This document shows, one piece after another, positions 18,431 to 26,097 of a DNA stretch of 64,000 nucleotides (position 1 is the stretch's first letter; every line of letters begins with the position of its first letter). Made by a program: the position numbers and the translations under genes. Under the pieces are notes generated by a model, which was not told the origin of the DNA, did not search any database, and saw only the letters and a list, made by a program, of their open reading frames with translations. Origin of the DNA: Bacteroidota bacterium (GTDB taxonomy: Bacteria; Bacteroidota; Bacteroidia; Cytophagales; Cyclobacteriaceae); contig VGMW01000001.1 of the NCBI GenBank assembly GCA_016866235.1, forward strand, positions 434,001 through 498,000, read 5' to 3'.

Positions 18431-19417
18431 TTATTTCAGGCCACCCAGCGACATATTTTCGATGGATGCCAGTTTGAGGATTTTCTCGTAATCCTCCGGG
18501 TTCAAATCATTGAAGAAATAATACACCGGGTTAACTGCATTTCCATTGACGAGCACTTCATAATGAAGGTGTGGTGCTGTACTTAAGCCGGTGTTACCAA
18601 CATAGCCAATCAACTCGCCGCGCTTGATTTTTTGTCCACGATAAACAGCAAATCCATGTAAGTGCGCGTAGCGCGTGCGGTAACCAAATCCGTGGTCTAT
18701 CTCAATCATTTTACCATAACCACTGAAGCTGAATTCTACCTTCTCAATGGTGCCATCAGCAGCGGCAAAAATTGGTGTTCCTACCGGGCTGGCAAAATCG
18801 ATGCCCTGGTGCATGCGTCGCACTTTATAGACAGGATGGATTCGCATGCCATATCCTGAGGCAAGGTGTGCGATGTCGTTGTTCTTTAATGGTCTGATGG
18901 CAGGGATGGCTGAGTATAGATTTTCTTTTTCACGCGCCATAGTGACCACTTCGTCCTGTGATTTGGACTCGATGTAGATTTTATGTCTGAGTTTATCAAC
19001 CGTTGCGCTCAGGTCCAAAATCGTATTCATGCTGGCCATTTTTTTACTCCTGATTTCAGCATATCGATCAGCGCCTCCGGTTCCTCCGTTTCTTACCGAC
19101 TGATCGATTGGCTCGGCGCCCAACACAGAACGGTAAATGTTATCGTCACGGTTGGCCATCTCTGCCACCATTTTATCCATTTGCTCAACCTTCTTAGATA
19201 AAGAGCTATAGTAGTACTCCATCTCCTTAAGCTCATTTTTAAGAAGAAGCTCCTTTGGTGATTCGAAATAGCTGCCGTAGATAAACAACAATCCAACTGC
19301 AAGCACCAGTGTGAGCGAAACAACGCCCAACACATTAAAAATAATATCCCCCGTGGTCGTTCTTACCCGTTCGTACCGGCAGGTTTCTGTATCGTAATAG
19401 TATTTGATTCTGGCCAT
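18431..19417 (-). CDS. M23 (LytM) family peptidoglycan endopeptidase, membrane-anchored
   Basis: The 328-residue protein has a cytoplasmic N-terminus, one membrane helix at about 28-50, a coiled-coil segment (about 58-95), and a C-terminal LytM domain. The zinc-binding motifs are complete: HQGIDFA (His and Asp) and HLH in APHLHYEV. It should cut peptide cross-links in peptidoglycan from the periplasmic side. It ends an apparent operon, starting one base after mogA, and is followed by a strong terminator. Confidence 0.9.
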   Translation of the reverse strand: MARIKYYYDTETCRYERVRTTTGDIIFNVLGVVSLTLVLAVGLLFIYGSYFESPKELLLKNELKEMEYYYSSLSKKVEQMDKMVAEMANRDDNIYRSVLGAEPIDQSVRNGGTGGADRYAEIRSKKMASMNTILDLSATVDKLRHKIYIESKSQDEVVTMAREKENLYSAIPAIRPLKNNDIAHLASGYGMRIHPVYKVRRMHQGIDFASPVGTPIFAAADGTIEKVEFSFSGYGKMIEIDHGFGYRTRYAHLHGFAVYRGQKIKRGELIGYVGNTGLSTAPHLHYEVLVNGNAVNPVYYFFNDLNPEDYEKILKLASIENMSLGGLK

Positions 19418-19418
19418 A

Positions 19419-19949
19419 TCAGTTAGCGGACTGTGGTCTGAATACCTTTATATTTTTTTCATTGCCTTTAATGAACGGGCCTCCCAGCAAATCAATACAA
19501 TACGGTATGGCGGGAAAAACCGCCTCCAGACATTGCCTGATTGATTTGGGTTTGCCTGGCAAATTTACAATTAATGTCTTGTTCCGAATTCCGGCGGTTT
19601 GTCTCGACAAAATGGCTGTAGGAACATATTGAAGGCTTACCGATCTCATAAGTTCACCGAATCCTGGCATTAAACGTGAACAAACGGCCATGGTTGCTTC
19701 GGGTGTTACATCCCGTGGAGATGGGCCCGTGCCGCCACAAGTCACCACAAGACAACACGCTTCTTCATCGGCCATCCTAATCAGGGTATCTTGAATTTGA
19801 TCCTGTTCATCGGGAACAACTGCATAAACCTTGTTCCATTCTCCCTGAATGTATTCGGATAAGCATCGAACGATCTCTTTGCCCGGAAGATCTTCATATT
19901 CACCGCGGCTGGCGCGATCGGAAACATTGATGATGCCTATTTTAATCAC
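19419..19949 (-). CDS. mogA: Molybdopterin adenylyltransferase (MogA/MoaB family)
   Basis: The 176-residue protein has the molybdopterin-binding fold with TCGGTGPSPRDVTPEA and the C-terminal NLPGKPKSI motif. MogA adenylates molybdopterin before metal insertion in molybdenum cofactor synthesis. It overlaps the trhO stop by four bases. No other moa/moe genes are nearby, but fdhD, which sulfurates Mo cofactor for formate dehydrogenases, lies about 11 kb away. MoaB is the alternative name for close relatives. Confidence 0.9.
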   Translation of the reverse strand: MIKIGIINVSDRASRGEYEDLPGKEIVRCLSEYIQGEWNKVYAVVPDEQDQIQDTLIRMADEEACCLVVTCGGTGPSPRDVTPEATMAVCSRLMPGFGELMRSVSLQYVPTAILSRQTAGIRNKTLIVNLPGKPKSIRQCLEAVFPAIPYCIDLLGGPFIKGNEKNIKVFRPQSAN

Positions 19950-20980
19950 GCCTGTTCCTTTTTTCTGAATTTGATGGAAGCACCTCTGCTTTTTTTGAAA
20001 ACCATCCGACCATTATTTATTCCCTTTCTGATTTCCTTCTGTTTCTCCTCGGGCAGCTGCAAAATGTCTGAGCACTCCTTGGAGCAGCATCCATGATATT
20101 GCTTTTTACATTCTTTACACTGAATGAACAATAAATGACAGCCGTCGTTCAGGCAGTTGGTATGTTCGTCGCAAGCATTTCCGCATTGATGACAAACGCT
20201 GATGATGTCTTCAGTAATTCGTTCTCCCAATCGTTCATCGAAAACGAAATTTTTTCCAATGAATTTATTTTCCAGTCCATTTTCCCTGACTTGCCTGGCG
20301 TAATGAATAATGCCGCCCTCCAATTGAAAAACATTTTTGAATCCCTGATATTTCATCCATGCACTTGCCTTCTCACATCGGATTCCTCCAGTGCAATACA
20401 TCAATAAGTTTTTACCTTCATTGCCTTTCAGCAAGTCTTCTACAATTTGTAATTCCTCTCTGAAGGTGTCGGCGTCAGGGCAAACTGCATTTTTAAATCG
20501 GCCTACCTCACTTTCGTAGTGGTTACGCATGTCCACAATTATGGTGTTGGGGTCATCTGCGAGTTTGTTGAAACCTAAGGCATCTACATGTTGTCCGCAT
20601 TGCGTGACGTCAAAGTCCGGATCATTGATTCCGTCTGCTACAATTTTCTTACGAACGGTGATTTTAAGTTTAAAGAAAGATTTTCCATCGTCCTGAATCG
20701 CGATGTTTAACCGTATGTTCCGCAGGAAGGAAATCTGGTTTAAGAGCTCTTTAAAAGAATCTAAATTCTTAGATGGCACACTGATTTGTGCATTAATGCC
20801 TTCCGGCGCCAGATAGATCCGGCCCAGGACGCTAAGAATTTCGCAGGAACGATACAATTCGTTCCGGAAATGCTCCACCTCCTCTATGTGATGGTATTTG
20901 TAAAATGAAATGGTGACGCGCGCCTCACCATCCTGACGGATCTGCTCCTTGAGCAGCTTTCCGTTTATTGTGTTATACAG
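19946..20980 (-). CDS. trhO: tRNA uridine(34) hydroxylase, rhodanese-domain protein (TrhO/YceA), non-standard start
   Basis: The protein matches TrhO: an N-terminal ferredoxin-like domain (TISFYKY, then RIYLAPEGINAQISVP), a rhodanese domain with the catalytic Cys in CTGGIRCEKAS, and a cysteine-rich C-terminal zinc-type segment. It hydroxylates U34 of tRNA. Conserved N-terminal residues lie upstream of the first standard start (GTG at 20878). The frame stays open to a TAA at 21002-21004 with no ATG, GTG or TTG. I place the start at CTG 20980, which gives 344 residues, close to the roughly 350 of E. coli YceA; ATT at 20995 is also possible. The promoter box at 21018-21025 fits either. Confidence 0.88.
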   Translation of the reverse strand: MYNTINGKLLKEQIRQDGEARVTISFYKYHHIEEVEHFRNELYRSCEILSVLGRIYLAPEGINAQISVPSKNLDSFKELLNQISFLRNIRLNIAIQDDGKSFFKLKITVRKKIVADGINDPDFDVTQCGQHVDALGFNKLADDPNTIIVDMRNHYESEVGRFKNAVCPDADTFREELQIVEDLLKGNEGKNLLMYCTGGIRCEKASAWMKYQGFKNVFQLEGGIIHYARQVRENGLENKFIGKNFVFDERLGERITEDIISVCHQCGNACDEHTNCLNDGCHLLFIQCKECKKQYHGCCSKECSDILQLPEEKQKEIRKGINNGRMVFKKSRGASIKFRKKEQA

Positions 20981-21017
20981 TGGAACCGGATTAATTGCAG
21001 GTTAATCGATACGGGTG

Positions 21018-21025
21018 CAAAGATA
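21018..21025 (-). promoter_or_regulatory. Promoter -7 element of the trhO-mogA-M23 operon
   Basis: TATCTTTG on the reverse strand is an exact TAnnTTTG match. It predicts a transcript start near 21012, about 30 bases before the CTG proposed as the trhO start. No clear -33 element is seen. Confidence 0.5.
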
Positions 21026-21136
21026 GCTTCTTTTGAGGCCATATATCACTGAATTACGCTGTCGACTCAGCAGTTACTTTGCTGTGCCGTCAAATTTGAT
21101 TTAATTACAAGAGACCGATCACTTGCTTTGAATACC

Positions 21137-23248
21137 ATGAAGAAACAAACCGTTATACTTTTTCTGGTCCTGGTTGCGACCCTTAGCCTATGGGCACAGC
21201 GGCAGGACACATTGTTCACGCTTTCAGCCCTTAAATCATATCCGTTCCCAAATGAATTGGTCGCCTCACCAAAAGGGGCACGCATCGCCTGGGCTTTTCA
21301 GGAAAATGGTCGACGTAATGTTTACGTGGCAGAAGGCCCGGAATGGATTTCAAGACCAGTGACTTCCTTTGCTGCAGATGATGGCCAGGAAATATCTTCA
21401 CTGTCCTTTTCACCCAACGGTGATCGGCTAATTTTTGTGCGAGGAGGGGATCATGGTTCCAATTGGGACGATCATCTACCGGTAAACGTTAACTCATCTC
21501 CAGTTGCACCAAAAGTTCAAATCCTGAGTGTATCCTTCGCGGGTGGCGATTTAAAAGTTCTCGGTGATGGCGAAGAGCCTGTGGTTTCTTCCAGAGGTGA
21601 GGTTGCTTTCCATAAATCCGGACAAATCTGGACTGTGCCCGCCGATGGAAGCAGTCCGGCCATTCAGTTGTTTACAGCCAGAGGCTCTAATTCAAATCCT
21701 GTATGGTCGCCCGACGGACAAAAACTTGCCTTTCAAAGCAACCGGCAGGACCATGCTTTTATTGGTGTGTACAGTGGTGCGACTGAACCCATCCGTTGGA
21801 TGGATCCGCAGTTCAAACGCGATGGTAGCCCACGTTGGTCACCCGACGGAAAATATCTTGCATTTGTCCGCACCCAGGGTGGTGGCGGAAAGCCAGACTC
21901 TATTCTAACTCGAAAGCATACGCCATGGTCTATTGTGCACGCTGAAGTTTCGACGGGAATATCCAAAACACTCTGGACGGCGCCCAAAACATTGCGGGGT
22001 TCTATTCCCACAACGCATGGTAGCACCAATCTTCATTGGGCCAAAGAGGCCATTGTATTTCTCGCTTATGCAGATGGCTGGCCACACCTTTATACGCTTT
22101 CACCCAACACAGGGGAGGTTCGGTTGATGACACCCGGAAATTTTATGGCTGAACACATCACCATGAATCAGGACGGAACCATGTTCTTCTTTTCTGGCAA
22201 TGCCGGTCCAGATGAAAAAGATATTGATCGAAGACATGTTGTAGCGGTGTCTACCAAAGAACCAGGAGTAAAGATCTTAACGCCCGGCAATGGATTGGAA
22301 TGGACTCCGGTTCCTTTGGGTGATGGAAAAAATGTTGCCTACATCAGTGCTACTGCGCAAAGGCCACCCTTGCCGGCTGTTAAACCAATTGCCGGTGGAG
22401 AGCAAAAACTCATAGGTGCCGGTCAATTGTCTGCGGGCTACCCTGATAAACTGATTACTCCAAAGCAGATAACCTACACCACACCCGATGGTTTAAAAGT
22501 TCATGCGCAGTGGTTTGAGCAACCTGGCAAAAAGGGTAAGAAGCCTGCAATCATTTACGTTCATGGTGGCCCACCGCGGCAGATGTTGCTAGGGTGGCAT
22601 TACTCAGATTATTATTCCAATGCCTATGCCATGAATCAATACCTCGCCAGCAGGGGATTCGTTGTGTTGTCGGTAAATTATCGGCTTGGCATTGGCTATG
22701 GCTTTGAGTTTCACAATCCACCGGCGGCCGGCACTGCTGGTGCCTCGGAGTACATCGACATCCGTGCGGCTGCCGAATGGTTACGTCAGCAGCCTGAAGT
22801 TGATGGACAACGAATAGGTATTTATGGTGGTTCATATGGTGGGTACCTCGTCGCCATGGCGCTTGGACGGGACAGCGGTTTGTTTGCTGCTGGTGTGGAC
22901 ATCCACGGTGTTCATGACCGTACCATTGAGCGCACACGGCAAATGATTGCACCTGATAAATATGAGCGCGCACCCGATGCACAAAAGGCACTTGAGGTTG
23001 CATGGCAATCTTCTCCTGTTGCTTATGTAGATGGATGGAAATCACCCGTCTTGATTATTCATGGTGATGATGATCGAAATGTACGGTTTAGTCAGAGTAC
23101 AGACCTGGTCCGGAGGCTAGAGGAAAAGGGAGTGCCAATTGAAACGCTGGTAATTGTTGACGACACCCATCACTTCATGTCACATCAAAAACAGTTAAAG
23201 GTGAATAAAGCAACGGCAGCATTTTTTGAAAGAAGGCTCCAGCCTTAA
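21137..23248 (+). CDS. Secreted S9 family (prolyl oligopeptidase-type) peptidase
   Basis: The 703-residue product has a signal peptide (to about LWAQ), then a beta-propeller with PD40-type repeats (PVWSPDGQKLAF and PRWSPDGKYLAF). The C-terminal alpha/beta hydrolase domain carries the nucleophile Ser in YGGSYGG (about 566), Asp in HGDDD (about 644-646) and His in DTHHF (about 678-679). It should cleave short peptides in the periplasm. ATG at 21137 was preferred over TTG at 21128 because it begins a normal signal peptide. It is the first of four co-directional genes with galK, a sugar symporter and a GH78 enzyme, an unusual partner for a sugar operon. Confidence 0.9.
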   Translation: MKKQTVILFLVLVATLSLWAQRQDTLFTLSALKSYPFPNELVASPKGARIAWAFQENGRRNVYVAEGPEWISRPVTSFAADDGQEISSLSFSPNGDRLIFVRGGDHGSNWDDHLPVNVNSSPVAPKVQILSVSFAGGDLKVLGDGEEPVVSSRGEVAFHKSGQIWTVPADGSSPAIQLFTARGSNSNPVWSPDGQKLAFQSNRQDHAFIGVYSGATEPIRWMDPQFKRDGSPRWSPDGKYLAFVRTQGGGGKPDSILTRKHTPWSIVHAEVSTGISKTLWTAPKTLRGSIPTTHGSTNLHWAKEAIVFLAYADGWPHLYTLSPNTGEVRLMTPGNFMAEHITMNQDGTMFFFSGNAGPDEKDIDRRHVVAVSTKEPGVKILTPGNGLEWTPVPLGDGKNVAYISATAQRPPLPAVKPIAGGEQKLIGAGQLSAGYPDKLITPKQITYTTPDGLKVHAQWFEQPGKKGKKPAIIYVHGGPPRQMLLGWHYSDYYSNAYAMNQYLASRGFVVLSVNYRLGIGYGFEFHNPPAAGTAGASEYIDIRAAAEWLRQQPEVDGQRIGIYGGSYGGYLVAMALGRDSGLFAAGVDIHGVHDRTIERTRQMIAPDKYERAPDAQKALEVAWQSSPVAYVDGWKSPVLIIHGDDDRNVRFSQSTDLVRRLEEKGVPIETLVIVDDTHHFMSHQKQLKVNKATAAFFERRLQP

Positions 23249-23263
23249 TTGATTCCGCCCCGG

Positions 23264-24400
23264 ATGGAAAACCTAAAAAAGAAATTTAAAAGTCGGTATG
23301 GGAACAATCCTATCCTGATTTCTGCGCCGGGGCGCATTAACCTGATTGGTGAACATACCGATTACAATCAGGGATTGGCTTTGCCGGCGGCAATTGGACG
23401 AAGAATGACTTTGGCCATTGCGCCTTCCGGTTCCAGACGTTGTCGAATTTTTGCTGATGGTTACGGTCAGGCTGAATTTTCATTGGATGAATTGAAGCCT
23501 GTGCCGGGCTGGATGGGTTATGTGATGGGTGTAGCAGCAGGGATTGTCCGGCAAGGACTAAAAATTGGTGGCTTCGATCTGATGGTTGAAAGTGGTATCC
23601 CGGTAGGTGCGGGGCTCTCCTCCTCGGCAGCCCTTTGTTGTGGTCTGTGTTTTGGTCTTTCCGAAATTTTTGGTCTTAAAATGCACCGCAAGGAAATGGC
23701 CTTGGTGGCTCAGTATGCCGAGCATCAATTCGCCGGTGTGCGTTGTGGATTGATGGACCAGTATGCTTCCCTTTTTGGTAAAGGCGGCAGCGCATTGTTT
23801 CTTGATTTCCGGGACCTTGATTTTAAAATCGTTCCATTACAGCTGGGCGAGCGCGTTATAATGTTGGTCAACTCGGGAGTGAGCCATGAATTGGCAGGGA
23901 CAGCGTACAATAAGCGAAGGGAAAGTTGTGAGCTTGGAGTGAAGTTGATCTCCGAACGTTACCCGGTTCAATCGCTAAGAGAGGTTGGTTTGGATATGCT
24001 CGATGAATTCAGACCGAAAGCAGGTGAGGAGGTTTATAAGCGATGTCGTTACGTTGTGGAGGAGATTGAAAGGGTGAAACAGGCAGTGGTTTTTTTGGAT
24101 GAGGGCGATTATCGGTCATTCGGTGAACTGCTGTATTCAACGCATCGGGGTTTGAGTGAGGATTATGAGGTTGGATGTTCAGAAACGGACTTTTTGGTGG
24201 AAGCAGCAGCGGAAAGTGGGTTGGTGCATGGAGCAAGAATGATGGGTGGTGGTTTTGGTGGTTGCACGCTAAATATTCTCGAAGGCTCGAACACAGACGC
24301 CTTCCGTGAAATTGTTCAGGAGAAATATCTTGCCCGATTCGGAAAAGAACCTGATTTTTATCAGGTTGCTCCAGCGGAAGGGGTGTTTATGATGCTCTGA
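23264..24400 (+). CDS. galK: Galactokinase
   Basis: The 378-residue protein has the GHMP-kinase signatures of galactokinase: APGRINLIGEHTDYNQG near the N-terminus, the ATP-binding GAGLSSSAAL, and the C-terminal GGGFGGC motif. It phosphorylates galactose to galactose-1-phosphate. I chose ATG at 23264, 15 bases after the upstream stop; an in-frame TTG directly after that stop would only add PPR-type residues. The next gene, an SGLT-type symporter, presumably supplies the sugar. Confidence 0.95.
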   Translation: MENLKKKFKSRYGNNPILISAPGRINLIGEHTDYNQGLALPAAIGRRMTLAIAPSGSRRCRIFADGYGQAEFSLDELKPVPGWMGYVMGVAAGIVRQGLKIGGFDLMVESGIPVGAGLSSSAALCCGLCFGLSEIFGLKMHRKEMALVAQYAEHQFAGVRCGLMDQYASLFGKGGSALFLDFRDLDFKIVPLQLGERVIMLVNSGVSHELAGTAYNKRRESCELGVKLISERYPVQSLREVGLDMLDEFRPKAGEEVYKRCRYVVEEIERVKQAVVFLDEGDYRSFGELLYSTHRGLSEDYEVGCSETDFLVEAAAESGLVHGARMMGGGFGGCTLNILEGSNTDAFREIVQEKYLARFGKEPDFYQVAPAEGVFMML

Positions 24401-24434
24401 TTCCGCCGGTCGACCAAACCTAAACCCACCGTTC

Positions 24435-26096
24435 ATGAACCAGCTTCAGCTTCCGGATTACCTTGTTTTCCTGCTTTATTTCGTTGCCGTTACCGGCTAT
24501 GGTTATTGGATTTACAATCGCAAGAGAAAATCTGAGATCGATTCCCGTGATTTCTTTTTGGCTGAAGGTTCTCTGACCTGGTGGGCCATCGGAGCTTCGT
24601 TGATTGCCTCAAACATTTCTGCAGAACAATTCATTGGCATGTCGGGTTCAGGATTTGCTATGGGGCTGGCCATATCTTCCTATGAATGGATGGCGGCTGC
24701 AACCTTGATTGTGGTGGCCATATTTTTTCTTCCCATCTATCTGAAGAATAAAATTTACACCATGCCGCAATTTTTGTCACAGCGGTTTAGTCCACTTGTG
24801 GCCACCATAATGGCCGTTTTTTGGTTGCTGGTGTATGTGTTTGTAAATCTTGCAGCCATACTTCACCTGGGTGCGTTGGCCATTGAAACCATCAGCGGAC
24901 TTGATTACATGGTTTGCCTGTTCGCGCTCGCCGTCTTTGCCATTTTCATTACCCTCGGCGGCATGAAGGTAATTGGTTATACCGATGTACTGCAGGTTGC
25001 AGTTTTGGTGCTCGGCGGATTGGCGACCACTTATCTGGCCCTTGATCTGGTTGCACAAAAACTTGGTGGGGGAGATGTATGGGGAGCATTAAGTTTTATT
25101 AAGCAGGATGCCTCCGATCATTTTCATATGATTCTCAACAAAGGCCAGATGATGATGCCAGACGGAAAGGGCGGTGAGGTTGATGCCTACCAAACCTTAC
25201 CAGGATTGGCTGTTTTGGTTGGTGCTATGTGGATTGCCAACCTGAGCTATTGGGGATGCAATCAGTACATCACCCAGCGTGCACTTGGTGCAGATCTGAA
25301 TACTGCAAGGACTGGACTTTTGTTTGCTGCTTTTTTAAAGATGTTGATGCCGGTGATTGTAGTCCTTCCTGGGATTGCTGCTTATGTTTTGTATAAGAAT
25401 GGCATTTTTCAACAAGAGATGACGGTGGGTTTGGAAATGGCCGACGGCACTGTGAAGCAGGTTGTCCGGTCAGACAAGGCCTATCCGGTTTTATTAAACC
25501 TGCTTCCGGTTGGTTTGAAAGGATTATCCTTTGCAGCGCTAACCGCTGCGATTGTAGCGTCGCTGGCAGGTAAGGCCAACAGCATCAGCACCATCTTCAC
25601 TTTTGATTTGTACAAGAAGTATTTCAACAAAGAGGCTTCCGAAAAAAATATGGTTTTCACCGGACGGTTGGTGGTGGTGGTGTCGATGGCGATTGCCATT
25701 CTAACCGCTCCACAGTTGAAACGATTTGACCAGGCCTTTCAATTCATTCAGGATTTTACCGGTCTGATTTCGCCCGGGGTAATGGCCATCTTTTTATTGG
25801 GTATGTTTTGGAGGCGGGCATCAGGATTTTCTGCGCTGGTCGCTGCTTTGTGCACCTTGCCGCTTGGTTTGGCCTTCAATGAGTGGATGCCAGGTATTCC
25901 TTTTCTGCATCGGATGGGTTACGTCTTTCTTCTGCTGATTGCCATCATGGTGGTGATCAGCCTCATCAAACCAAGAAAAGATGGTGAAGGGGAGGTCGAG
26001 GTTGACCAGAGCATGTTTGGTGTGTCGCCTGGTTTTACGGTGGGCGCAGTTTTAATTACCGGTATGCTGATTTCGTTGTACACTGTTTTCTGGTAA
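24435..26096 (+). CDS. Sodium:solute symporter, SGLT-type sugar transporter
   Basis: The 553-residue protein has about 14 membrane helices and the features of the SSS family close to Vibrio SglT: ASNISAEQFIGMSGSGFA near helix 1-2, and WGCNQYITQRALGA in the middle. It should take up a monosaccharide with Na+. Position directly after galK points to galactose as substrate, which is inference. Its stop lies one base before the start of the GH78 gene. Confidence 0.9.
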   Translation: MNQLQLPDYLVFLLYFVAVTGYGYWIYNRKRKSEIDSRDFFLAEGSLTWWAIGASLIASNISAEQFIGMSGSGFAMGLAISSYEWMAAATLIVVAIFFLPIYLKNKIYTMPQFLSQRFSPLVATIMAVFWLLVYVFVNLAAILHLGALAIETISGLDYMVCLFALAVFAIFITLGGMKVIGYTDVLQVAVLVLGGLATTYLALDLVAQKLGGGDVWGALSFIKQDASDHFHMILNKGQMMMPDGKGGEVDAYQTLPGLAVLVGAMWIANLSYWGCNQYITQRALGADLNTARTGLLFAAFLKMLMPVIVVLPGIAAYVLYKNGIFQQEMTVGLEMADGTVKQVVRSDKAYPVLLNLLPVGLKGLSFAALTAAIVASLAGKANSISTIFTFDLYKKYFNKEASEKNMVFTGRLVVVVSMAIAILTAPQLKRFDQAFQFIQDFTGLISPGVMAIFLLGMFWRRASGFSALVAALCTLPLGLAFNEWMPGIPFLHRMGYVFLLLIAIMVVISLIKPRKDGEGEVEVDQSMFGVSPGFTVGAVLITGMLISLYTVFW

Positions 26097-26097
26097 G

